Shown piece after piece: positions 51,001-60,160 of a stretch of 64,000 bases of DNA; within the stretch, counting starts at the first letter, position 1; each line of letters begins with the position of its first letter. Position numbers and translations under genes: made by a program. The stretch is from Mesostigma viride (taxonomy: Eukaryota > Streptophyta > Mesostigmatophyceae > Mesostigmatales > Mesostigmataceae): the NCBI GenBank assembly GCA_009746045.1, contig RPFO01000050.1, positions 3,320,216 to 3,384,215 on the forward strand. The letters are read 5' to 3'. The notes below the pieces were generated by a model. That model did not search any database. It had not been told where the DNA came from and saw only the letters and a list, made by a program, of their open reading frames with translations.

Positions 51001-51770
51001 GCGGTGCACCCCGCCTCGGCTTCCCGGATATAAATAGCCATTGCGTCATTGGCGTGCACAGCCGGTTGTAGTTGCATCGCCTGGCGCACGAATTCCCGCC
51101 GCTCGTGCCCCTCCAGCAGCGCCCTCTCCCTCGCATTCAGCGCCCTTCCCCCCTCATTCGGCGCCCCCTCCATGTCATCGGCCGCACTCCCCCGTTCACC
51201 AAGCGCTGCCAGTGCGTCAGCCGCACCGCCCCCCCTCCGCCGTCGCCGGAGCTCCTCCACCTCCTGGTGGGCCTCCTCCAGCACGCGGCGCGCGGCCGGC
51301 TGGACCAGCCCCTGGCCACCGCGACCTCCGATCAGCGGCCCCTTGCGTGCGTTGGCCTCCAGCAGTGGGTCGTACGCGTCCAGCCGCAGCTTCTCGTGGA
51401 GCGCGAGGCGCGCCCCCCTGAGGAGCTTTTGGATGTCGACGCTCGATGCCCACTCCATGCCGTCCAGGAGCACAGCTTCGGCCTCCTTGCTGCGGCCAAG
51501 GGCCAGCAGGCTCTGCGCGGTCACCTCATATCCACGCGCCCACGTCCGGTCGATGTCAATGCTCTTCTTGCCGAGCCGCACGGCCGCAGGGTGATTGCGC
51601 AGGTTGAACAGGCACTTGGCGTGGTTGGTCAGCCACTTGGCGCAGTGGGGCTCGTCCCGTGCCAGCTGGGCGTATTCCCTCCCGGCCTCCGCGTAGTTGC
51701 GTGAGGAGAAGAGGCGGCGCGCCCGGTCCTCGCGGCTCGCGGCTTCCATGGCGGAGGAAACTAACTTCAA
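48030..51770 (-). CDS. TPR/Sel1-like repeat protein, 1246 aa, single exon
   Basis: One uninterrupted frame. Residues about 8-110 form TPR-like helical pairs (NYAEAGREYAQLARDEP, CAKWLTNHAKCLFNLRNH, AVRLGKKSIDIDRTW, ARGYEVTAQSLLALGR). Sel1-like repeats follow (about 228-290 GCTAAMSCLAHAYLCGRGT; about 310-345 CQELLGIAYSQGAAG; about 390-440 GCVRAATSLGMRLLDGG; about 590-650 AKFLLPAAKLGHPRACYLMG). There is an acidic stretch near 670-700 and a Ser/Pro-rich linker near 900-965. The C-terminus has VPHFRRFQRDVPGD and NNWAILDM. TPR and Sel1 repeats mediate protein-protein contacts; many such proteins are adaptors. No enzyme domain is seen and no specific function can be assigned. A decayed paralogue lies head-to-head at 53.4 kb. 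The N-terminal ATG at 51770 agrees with the start of similarity in that copy. Confidence 0.85.
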   Translation of the reverse strand: MKLVSSAMEAASREDRARRLFSSRNYAEAGREYAQLARDEPHCAKWLTNHAKCLFNLRNHPAAVRLGKKSIDIDRTWARGYEVTAQSLLALGRSKEAEAVLLDGMEWASSVDIQKLLRGARLALHEKLRLDAYDPLLEANARKGPLIGGRGGQGLVQPAARRVLEEAHQEVEELRRRRRGGGAADALAALGERGSAADDMEGAPNEGGRALNARERALLEGHERREFVRQAMQLQPAVHANDAMAIYIREAEAGCTAAMSCLAHAYLCGRGTAPDPAQGLSWARRCIENGEDPFWRAVGLRDLDVASCQELLGIAYSQGAAGLDRDVQEAERRLRAAAVAGLVSAMNTLAAFLSKFRSSRSQQGGGGRPASAVEEESLSLFRRAASAGCVRAATSLGMRLLDGGPGCARDPGMAATWLQRAAGEGSLLAAQALVDLSHTQPVAQAVETLESARRRVQSWASRREGAGDAPRAATLTMLATLCYEIQYAKDVGKSQDELVRELEAMGDAPPSLTAFLEGRPLSLLSGEYYKDALLDRLRMRREPTDLEMRAGLFMDTAGQLAVSAFQASVPDARFLNPRAIAQALATIGLVFLVKGGMDDRVHAKFLLPAAKLGHPRACYLMGRYFAAHYTSFGLPRAQRWLARAVQKGVREARVELDRVERQLAGQEGVSVEISGHGDSDQDDGHEDDEDGLDEDRDGAVDDEGDVLMGEAPAGEGHRPMLDRGLTDALELLKSIQPALDSDPLFIPGGPFVHAPMLEAYVRSHRESYTGWSLLYSTRHFVQALQAMARGDSAAAVTELYHAYLFDDKGVRIPPSVHPRVSQLPALQALFRYVDDALGEGPPPSPPPPFSVDGASTSADNGSSQGGGRAARRALNTGPPCSSLPDSLLDANWPADRGGSRGQDSPPDGQDLSPSSSPSPSGSSSPSSSPSSSPLRSSSSSLPSSSLPSSSLPSSSAPPSSFTSASASAAATSPYFRAAVVKVFTARDPGERARLADLALVAAPRRMVPALLRWRGVLTSKCARRRGQGRRAVADIKAARNMLRADTSTSLWPYDPPELAQPMRGPSSSSAAFGVTLASDPSGGVPNSRPGPVPGSSSVLAPGERGVSVEGNAPVHLPRANPPVPCAMANLRRVMPCVLEYDIALASVTIGRHEDAVPHFRRFQRDVPGDTLGLPESYPARIRAAMDGRDWCDEPPEEAEPDILRTLLEAADRAMGSRVPVFRSLCREQFPVLVNNWAILDMMARGR

Positions 51771-53439
51771 ACTGCCAAGAAATACACTTTAGAAGCTAAG
51801 ACTTTTAAGTACCAGGGGAAAAGCTTTGAAAAGTACAACCACAACGGCGAAGGCCGGTCACGGCCAAAAGTGGTAGCTCCTAGGAAAAGGCTAGCAGGCA
51901 ACCACGGAACGGAACTAGTGTTCCTGAGCCGAAATTAAAACTCTGCCCTGTGGCAGTACCTCTGGCAGCAACCACGGCCAAGCATTCCTGGCCCTCCCTA
52001 TCAATCCTATCCAGTGCTGCGCTCCGCGTCGCTTCGGATGCCTAGGAAAGATAAGGCAAGAAAAACGCGAAGAGCTGCTAAATCGGTGGCAGGGAGAAAC
52101 GTAGACCAGCAGGTGCTGTCAAAATTGGCACGTTGCACATGCTGTCGCCATGTGATATGCCGCCGAGGGACATGCCGCGCCAGCATGCTCACGTCCTCCC
52201 GTCGCCGACTATCTCGTTGCCGAGCGTTTTCCTGTTTTCCTGTAGTTCAGTCACAACGTTTAAAACTATCCAGGCTCTTTGATTGCAGTTAACCCAGTTT
52301 GGGTTGAAATCCCCAACAAGAAGAGAGCACCACAGAAGCCTCGCGGAACTGCTGCCATGCATCGTCGGGGGGAAACAGCCTTGGGGTCTCCATGCGAGGA
52401 ACCAGAATCTGGTATGCTGGCCTTCCGCGACGAAAGGTCCGCCGATGAATGACCGGCACAGTGCCGACCTGCAGACTACGCCAGCATTCTGCCACGTAGT
52501 CCATAAGCCTGATGATGGGACCTGCAGCACCGGGCTTCTGACACTGTCAACGTCCTAATTCGTAATTCCTACCGATGAATTCATCTGAATAACCATGCAA
52601 TCAAGAACCTACGCTCGCCGCCCGCCCGCCTCCATCCTCACGTGCCCCGTGCGACCTTCCTGTAGACACTGACGGGACTGCAGTACTAGTAAAGGTCCTG
52701 CCTTAATGGACTGGGGTATCAGTCTCAGTCAGTTGGATCCCGCGCTGGTCATAGCAGTGTCATACAGAGATGTCTATCAACTGCTATCAACACTGCCTTG
52801 GTATGGCGCGGGACTGAACTCAACTCAACAGTACGAAGGCTTGTAGAATCTGCATCCTGGTAACCTGGGTAGTAAGGTGCCGTAAAAAGGCTTGTTGTCA
52901 GATTGTTGTCAGGTTGGTTGTCCTCGCGAGCCCGACTGATGACAGCGCAGTATTTTGGCGCCAAGGTAAGGGAACCTCGGCGCGGACATCCGTGGTACGG
53001 TAGGCATGTCAAGCCACGTGATGTAAAAAGTGCCGGACCTTGTCAGTCACAGCTTCCCAAAATTTGCCTGCGCGGTCGGGCACATGCAATTCTGCATACA
53101 GAACGCGAAACCAAATTCTGTATACAGAACGCGAAACCAAAGGTTAAGTGGAAAGGACCTGATCACGATCAATTAAAAGCGATCTTTTTGAGTTGAGAAA
53201 TTGGGAAGTCTGCTAAAAAGTGCAGATTGGTGGCTCACGGTTAGAGCGCAGGCCCGGCCCAGTACAGCGGTCTTGTTGGAAGACATGATAATGAACACCA
53301 GTTTGGGAGGCGCTACATTTCCCATGTCGGGAGCCACTGATTCTGGCGTGTACTAGCTGTTAATGTCTCGGGAAGATTTAGTTTTCAAACCTGGGCCGGT
53401 ACTGTTCCAATGGAGGCCTCAAACCGCGAAGAAAAATCG
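51771..53439. other. Divergent region between the TPR/Sel1 gene and its decayed paralogue
   Basis: No gene recognised. A 27-bp tandem duplication with an internal palindrome (TTCTGTATACAGAA) lies at about 53091-53140. The promoter of the minus-strand gene should be just above 51770. Confidence 0.4.
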
Positions 53440-55700
53440 CGCCATCTTTTCACTTGATCAGCAGCAACGCCGCGGCTGCCAAGGCGTATGCCGGCTTGTG
53501 AACGACGAGCCCAAGTGCGCCAAGTGGCTCACGAACCAAGCCAAGTGCCTTGTGAAGCTCGACAAATATGTGGCGCCCTTTAAACTCTCGAAAAAGAGCC
53601 TCAAGTTTGACAAGAATTGGTCTCGGGGCTACGATCGAGGTCCACGGTCAGTGCCTCCTCTCCCTCCAACGCAACCTAGAGGCGGAAAATGTGCTCGCGG
53701 AGGGGATGCAAGCAGCTCCAAGCCCCGAGATCGAGTGACTTTTAAGTGCTGCCCGGGTCGCCCTCGTCAAGCAATCGAAAGATTGCACCGTGACTGACCC
53801 CCGATCACAACGCTCCACAGTGCGCGACGACAAGCCCGATGCGAAACAGTTTGAAAGAACATTAGATCCTTGGCGGCGGCCGCTGCGGGGTTCAAGCAAG
53901 GCCGACAGGAAGGCGCAACTTGAGTCCGACATTGCGGAAATGGAGCTATTTGAGAAACGGCGCCAGGTCATGTGCCGTGCGATAGCATTAGAGCCGCAGG
54001 GCCGGGCACATCCAAGACACTGTCCGCTTGCTCGCGCCGTCGGTCAAGGCCGTGTGCCCACCGTCCATGAACGATCTCGCCCGCATACACCTGTTTGGAG
54101 ACTCTTCCGCGTGTGACCCAGCCCAAGGGATCGCGCGACGGTCCCGCTGCACCGCCAGCGGGCCGAATTTCCACCATCGCCAGTTGCTGAATCTGAGCCC
54201 GACCCGAGCATTGCCGAGTGCCAGGGTATAGCTCCTCCTGGGCCTCAAGTACAATTGGCAGCGAGGCATCGGGGGGCTGGACCGTGATGTCAGGCTGGAC
54301 AGCGATGTCGCCCAGGCATGCAGACTCAGCGGTGTTTGCGTGCGGCGGTAGAGACGGGCGAGGAGGCGGCGATGGGCAACCAACGCTCCCCGAGGGTGAC
54401 CACAGCCCCCCTTTGGGGTCGTCCCCCCCCAATTTAGACCTACTGTTTAATAGTACCGGCGATGGTACACTATAGTCATGTTAGTAATCTACTGTTCATG
54501 CAGGGTCGACCGGGTGCCCAGGTTTCGCTGACCCTCTCCGGAAGGCCGGCGGCCTCGACGGGGAATGTGGTTGTGATGGCCAACCTGGGGCTGCACCTGA
54601 TGATCGGACAACGGCCAGGGGAGGGGCAGGCCAGGGGGGGGCCACGGTGAGGGACGACCAGGGGGTCGCGGTGCCCACAATAGGTTTATACGCAGGGACC
54701 GCGAGAGGGACCTATCGGCTATCAGAGGCCGCCACATGGCGGCACAAGGCAGCGGCCCTCTGATAGGTCCTTCTCACGGTCCTTGTTGTAGTTTCCCCCT
54801 TCGTATTGTGGCGCCGCGGCCCCCTCCTGTCCTTGCTGTAGTTTGCCCCTTCGTGTTATGGCGCCGCGGCCCCCTCATTGTCCCTCCCCATGCCCCCCTC
54901 CTGTTGTCCGGTAGGCATGCAACGAACAAGCTACCGCAGATCCATTGCCGCCAAGACACTCCCCCGGCGGCCGCCGCCTTATACAAGCAAACGGTGCCCA
55001 CGCTGGAGACTGCCAGGCTCCGCCACGTGCGAGCGCAGCGATGCCATTATTAGGTGTGACCTGGGGGGTAGGGGGGGTTCCACTGTCCAGGGGTATACGT
55101 TAGCGGTGCAGGCCATGTAAGTGCGTGGATGCACTGGCAGCGCGCGAGGGACGCGTGGATGGGTGAGGAGTCCTGAGGCGGTGCGGTCGCTCACGGACAT
55201 GCGAGGTGGCGCGCCGCTGCTGCGCGTCGATCTGGATCGACCTCTTGGAGGGCGCCGAGTTCGCACATGCGTCGGCGTCGGCTCGTCGGGAGTTGCTGAC
55301 TGGCCAGCTGGCGGTTTTTAGCCCTGGCACCCTGCACCGCGTTGGAACTTAAGGCGGGACGGCTGGTCAAGCGGGCCGGTGAGCTGGCGCTGGCATCGCT
55401 GGCACCACCACGTGCCAGTTGTTCCAACCGGGAGTCCGTCGAGAAAGCCCTTGTTGCGGAGGGGAGGTAGGCTGTTCCAAGGCAAGGGGATGGAGGATGA
55501 GGCGCACGCGCGGGTCCTGCTGCCCGCAGCCAAGCTGGGCGACCCGCACAGGTGCCACCTGGCGGGTGCACCGTGTCGACCAGGGACCAGTGGGTGGCGA
55601 AGCGATTCGTCTCGCAGGCGGTGGCCCAAGGTGGTACTAGGGGCTCAGGGTGAGCTCGACGCGCTGACGGCGTGGCTCAGCGGCTGGGGGGGAGGCGCAT
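53440..55700 (+). pseudogene. Decayed paralogue of the TPR/Sel1 gene, inverted relative to it
   Basis: Segments collinear with the 1246-aa protein but in broken frames. 53500-53635: DEPKCAKWLTNQAKCLVKL and FDKNWSRGYD (TPR region). 53640-53740, after a frameshift: QCLLSLQRNLEAENVLAEGM. 53945-53990: FEKRRQVMCRAIALEP, matching HERREFVRQAMQLQP. 54075-54130: MNDLARIHLFGDSSACDPAQG, matching MSCLAHAYLCGRGTAPDPAQG. 55480-55560: GMEDEAHARVLLPAAKLGDP, matching GMDDRVHAKFLLPAAKLGHP. Multiple indels and stops lie between. Similarity is at protein level, so the duplication is old. Confidence 0.85.
54703..54890. repeat. Hairpin followed by about 57-bp tandem duplication inside the pseudogene
   Basis: GAGAGGGACCTATC...TCAGAGGCCGC (54703-54732) pairs with GCGGCCCTCTGATAGGTCC (54752-54770). 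It is followed by two copies of TCCTTGYTGTAGTTTSCCCC...GCGCCGCGGCCCCCTC at 54780-54870. Confidence 0.8.
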
Positions 55701-55778
55701 GAGGGGGGGAAGGATGCAACTGGCCCTGGTGGCGGTGATGGTCACAACGATCCATGGCTGTAGTGACGCGGGCAAGTG

Positions 55779-56213
55779 AAACAGTTGGCGGGAAACCGGT
55801 CTACTATCGGTAGACTGGGCTCAAAAATCAAGTTCGATTTTATTTTGAGTAGCGCAATCAACAGATCTCCCCGAGAGGATCCTGGATCATGTCTTAGATA
55901 CTGGAAACTCCGTTTTCAGTTAAGCGATAGTAGGCCAACAAGACAGGTGAAAATGGCTGTAAGCTGGGCCCTTAGCATCAAATGGGCCAAAGTCCAGACA
56001 GACCAAGTAGGACGTTCGGGGGTCCAAACAAAAGTTTTAGTAGTGCAATTGATAGATCTCGATGAGGGCATTCAGAATCTGAATGTCAAAGACCAGGAAT
56101 GGTCCATATTTGGACGACAGGGGCCAAAATCCGATACTCCCAACGCAAAAAATTAATTGATTCGCCAAAATGTGCTTTTTTTCTACGGTATACCGGTTTC
56201 CCGCCAACAGTTT
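55779..56213. mobile_element. 435-bp MITE with 22-bp terminal inverted repeats
   Basis: The left end, AAACAGTTGGCGGGAAACCG..., is the inverse of the right end at 56192-56213 (21 of 22 bases). Both ends are flanked by CAAGTG (55773-55778 and 56214-56219), a 6-bp target duplication. The interior is AT-richer than the surroundings and non-coding, so the element is non-autonomous; the superfamily is not identified. Confidence 0.82.
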
Positions 56214-57204
56214 CAAGTGTTCCAGTGATGACGGCAGTCAGGGCTGCCAGTGGGCATCCGCAAGGGGAGGAGCGTCCTCGATCCGGTAGTCGGGGAGGAG
56301 GCGCAGGCGCAGCCGTGAGGATGTGCTGGGGCTGCCCCGTGCGCGGGCTGCGAATCTGCGCAAGTGCGATCAGCTAGTGTCGGCGCTGACAGAGTACATC
56401 ACGCTCACCACAGGAATGCCGCAAGAAGCACTGAAAGGAGGCGGGCACAAGAAGGCAAGTCCCGGGTTGGCGCACTAGGGACCCTGTGGCCGCTGAGCTT
56501 TTCCTCATCCTATATTTCGGGGTCTTTTGAGTACTGTGTATAAATGCATTAGAAACAGGGACCTACCATGCATGTACTTTCGAGACGGCTTGGTTTGCAT
56601 ATATATTTCTGGCATGCGTTGGTTGTCTCCTTGATATTTGCATGGGCGGGTGTGGGCTCACCTGTGCCGCCCGCCTTGCCCCTGCCGCCTTCCTTGGCTC
56701 CGTTGCTCAGTCCTAGGCGGAGATCCGCCGTTTGGTGGACCCCCATCGCCGTGAGCGCCATCCCCGACTTGGTCACCCCATCGATCCCCCTTCCCCTTCG
56801 TGCAGGCGGTGCAGGATTCTTACCTCGGGATCCAGCAGGCCTGTGACCTTGTCTGGGCCCCGGGCCCCGATCAGGCCGTCCACCATCACCAGTTGCCCGG
56901 GGCACGCCCGGTGTGTCCAACGTCGTCAGTCCCGGTGTCTTCCCTGCCCAGGCGTTCCTGAAAAACAGCAAGAGACCTACGCGGGCATATACTACACTGT
57001 GCCGACTGGATGGGTCTGCATGCGAGCAATTGAACGATCAGGGGCGGGCTTGGCTTCACTCCGTTTCCCTGGAGGGGAGCGTGGGGTCCGCCTTCCTGCG
57101 CGCCCTCCCCATCAACCCTCTCAGAGGCAAAAAAAGTAGTCAGGCTAAGTAGTTAGGCTGTTCACGCTGGTTCCGGCCCTTTACTCCATCGCCATCCGCC
57201 ACCA

Positions 57205-57610
57205 TAGTACCTTAAATTAGCTCTGGCACCTTGTGGCCATCCGCTTGCGCCTTAGCCGACATCTTCAGCCCGTGGACCTCACCTTTGTAGCATAAGCTAT
57301 GCGTCAGCCTACCTACGTATGGTATTGCACTGGTTGTATTGCACCCACAGTGTTGCGCCCCGGCACCATGCTGTGGAGAGAGCGCTCTGTGGCCTGCATG
57401 CCCACTTGCTTGCGGCAGTGAGAGAAGCTAGGGCGCCCTCCCGCCGGCCTCGCTGTGTATATAGGGTTGAAGGTTCCTTTACTCTGTATTGGCCCCCACG
57501 TGACGCAGTCACGTGCTTATTAATTAATTAATTAATTAATTAATTAATTAATTAATTAATTAATTAATTAATTAATTAATTAATTAATTAATTAATTAAT
57601 TAATTAATTA
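57205..57610 (+). mobile_element. 5'-truncated retroelement, type-2 3' end, 11-bp target duplication
   Basis: Flanked by ATCCGCCACCA (57194-57204 and 57611-57621). It holds only the type-2 3' UTR (CACCTTGTGGCCATC, GTAGCATAAGCTATGCG, GAGAGAGCGCTCTGTGGCC, GGTTGAAGGTTCCTTTACTC), the hairpin (CACGTGAC/GTCACGTG arms, about 57496-57514) and about 95 bp of (TTAA)n. Confidence 0.9.
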
Positions 57611-57612
57611 AT
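57517..57612. repeat. (TTAA)n tail, about 95 bp
   Basis: Pure ATTA/TTAA repeat forming the 3' tail of the retro-insertion at 57205-57610. Confidence 0.96.
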
Positions 57613-58270
57613 CCGCCACCAACTAGTTGCCCCGCAACCTCGCATCACGGCGGGCGCATCCTGCGGCAACTCCGGGCTTGCTCTCGATACTACTGGGACG
57701 CACTACATCGTGTGCACTGATGGGGTGGCCAGCAGAACCAGAACTGGTTCCTCTATCTCCATACCGGTCGCTCTCCTCCGGTGGTGTGTGCCCTGGTTTG
57801 GTCGGTCTTTCGATCCTCCCTCCACCATGCATCTTGTTCAAAAGTCATTCAAGTGTGAGGACGTGGATGGGGCAGCCCTCTAGCTATTCCCCCAACCATG
57901 CACCGGCCCGACATTAAGGTGCTGGACTACGATCCAGGCAGGGTTGCCAACTGCTCATTGATGCATATGTCTCCGTGGCTCGCCGGCCGCTCTCCGGTCG
58001 CCACATCCTCCGGGCGGCTGTTGATGCCGGCGCTGCTGCCGCTGTGGCCGAGCGCGACAAGTTTGCCTCCTAAGTGCCCAATGCCGGTGGGGCCCCACCG
58101 GGTCATCCCCTCAAGTGCCGGTCCTTGAGGAGTTCCGGGCCATGGGCCCCATGAAGATGGCTGAGTTTTTTCACGAGTGCTGCCAGCGGCGGGATGACCG
58201 CCTCGGACCTCGAGGGTCAGACTGCCCCGTACGTGGTCTGCCCGGACATGGTCCTCGTATTAGCGGCAGC

Positions 58271-59030
58271 CCCTATCCCTCGCCCGGTGGCTGATGTGTA
58301 ATGATTTTGCCGCGTCCGGGCCGACTTTGTCGCGACTGAGGGGTGAAGGTCACTTCGATCCCCGGCCTGGTGGGCCGGCAGAGTTGTTGCTGCTTGTCGT
58401 AGTTTTGTGTTGTAGTTGGTTGTACCTTGTGCTGCCAGGCTTGATCCTTGCACACCCGTGTCAGATTATTATTATTATTGTCTTTAGGGTTCTTCTTTTC
58501 AGGTTTAAGTTCCTTACGTTGCATGCCCCTCTCACCTCCGTAGTTTATCATTCTCAATGAATATATATGGTTGTCTCTTTGATATATGGATTCGCGGCCT
58601 GCATGTTTATAGATTGGGCCTGGCTAGCGAGCAATTGTGCCGAATCCTACACGTACTGTAGTAGCATTAATGACAACACTGACGAATCATGCCAGCGGGC
58701 TGGGACTAGCTCGCATGCATGTGCTTCACCAAGAACTGGGGACTGGACGTATACTGCAGGTCTCAGCCACCCTTCAAACACAGACTTCATTCAATGTCGA
58801 CGTCAATCATGGGGCTAGTCTTTGGTGTGTGTTCTGCAATTAAATTGTTGTTGAGCCAAGGATTACTTCTGTGGCCTGCCCACTTGTGTGTCAGTGAGGG
58901 AATCTCTAGAGCGTGCATGCAAGTGGAGGGCGCCCTATAGCTCCCTCCTCGTGTGTATAGGGGTTTCAGACTAGAGGATAAGCGGCTGTTCGATCCTCTC
59001 GTGCTGCAACTAGAAGCCGCACAACCTCTC
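58271..59030. other. Unassigned, with retroelement scraps
   Basis: TGGTTGTCTCTTTGATAT at 58568-58585. 58870-58965 resembles part of the type-2 3' UTR (GTGGCCTGCCCACTTG...GTCAGTGAG...GGGCGCCCT). The rest is not recognised. Confidence 0.4.
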
Positions 59031-59034
59031 CTGT

Positions 59035-59695
59035 ATGCTGGACGACGACGTCCTGATCCCCGCTCAGCAGCTAGCAGCAGCGACGCGGCCCGTGGCCGGA
59101 GTACGCCACAAGCAAGGCCAATTAGAAGCCTGATGTGTTCTGGAGGGGCGGGGACTCAAGATCGGAGGGGCGGGGACTCAACAACCAGATGGGCCAGTGG
59201 AAGCCCCCCACGGGCTAGACTAGCCATAATGTAGTCACACCGGCCCATGCATGTTTGGGTGATGCAACCTGGAGATCCCAATATCCGGCCATCCTATGTG
59301 CAACGCCAATGCAGGGTAGAACGTACGTAACCATGAATGCATGCATGCATGCATGCATGGGCCTCTAGCCTAACCAGCTACTGCCAGTTGACAGACATCA
59401 TGCAGCCAGCCCAGCTATGCGTCTCGCATAGCACTGCTTGTTTGATCGACCATGTCTCCATAGCAATGTCATCCTCACACGGGTCATACTGCATCCACAG
59501 GGGATGCCACACGATCGTTTCGACAGATCCGATTGTGCCCCCTGTGCAGCATGAGGGAAGGGGGGGGTCTCTGCCCCCTTGCCCGATGAGCACACTCAGG
59601 TATTTAAGGGGAGGTGGCACCCCAAAAACCTTAAAATGCACTCTGATGCTCCGTGACTCCCAAACATGAGCATGCGATTAATTAATCTATAGGGT
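59035..59695 (+). mobile_element. ORF1-family fragment with type-1 3' end
   Basis: 59035-59215 is a frameshifted ORF1 C-terminus (LDDD, Q-rich, then TGGAGGGGCGGGGACTC appearing twice in tandem, and AAGCCCCCCACGGGCTAG). The 3' UTR follows (TGCATCCACAGGGGATGCC, GGGTCTCTGCCCC) and a weakened hairpin (GATGCTCCGTGACTCCC...GAGCATGCG) with ATTAATTAAT. Confidence 0.7.
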
Positions 59696-59724
59696 TCAGA
59701 AGGTTTCTTGACTTTTAATTAATT

Positions 59725-59765
59725 GGCACCCACGTGACCCAGTCACGTGCGTGCTTATTAGTTCA
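59725..59765 (+). mobile_element. Type-2 retroelement 3' hairpin, isolated
   Basis: GGCACCCACGTGACCCAGTC then ACGTGCGTGCTTATTAGTTCATTA. Only the last about 40 bases of a type-2 3' end are present. Confidence 0.6.
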
Positions 59766-60160
59766 TTAGGATTTCATGCAGAAAAACCATGCGACTACCC
59801 CACTTTTCTGAGGATGCCCATGCCATCCCGTGCAACAGCTTTGGCCATGCATGATCGAGCATGTATCTACCTAGCATGCTGAATCCTGGTTCTAATTGTT
59901 ACTACCACTAGCGCACTTTTCTCTTCTAAACCTCACTGGGCAAAATGTTTGCGGAGTTTCAGAGCAAACCCTATTGCCAGTCTACTCAAAACTGCACCAT
60001 GCTAGGCATGTGGCCACAGACCCAGGTCAGATTATGCGCACATATCGCAAAACCTCGATGAACCCTGAAACCTTTGTAACCCAATCATTCTTACAAAGTC
60101 CACCCTAATCCAATTATCTGGGCCGGAAAACTCTCGGCCTGGGTGACAGCATCACCCCCT
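59766..60160. other. 3' flank of the unidentified minus-strand gene
   Basis: Nothing recognised. Confidence 0.35.

Larger units (their letters stand above)
56640..58270 (+). pseudogene. Old LINE ORF2 C-terminal fragment, split by a retro-insertion
   Basis: 56900-57130 reads LCRLDGSACEQLNDQGRAWLHSV, and after 57622 (insertion removed) the frame continues from SIAIRHHQLV. At 57895-58080 there is RPDIKVLDYDPG, then LLIDAYVSV and AERDKFAS. This order (WL, RHH, RPDI, LLIDV, ERDK) resembles the C-terminal part of some algal and protist LINE ORFs, as I recall the family. Frames are broken by stops and indels, and no catalytic core is left. The assignment is moderate only. Confidence 0.5.

Noticed and set aside
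52189-52530. Minus-strand frame with VGDFN, like the GDFN motif of LINE endonucleases
   Set aside because: Only this short motif fits; no other endonuclease motif is seen around it.
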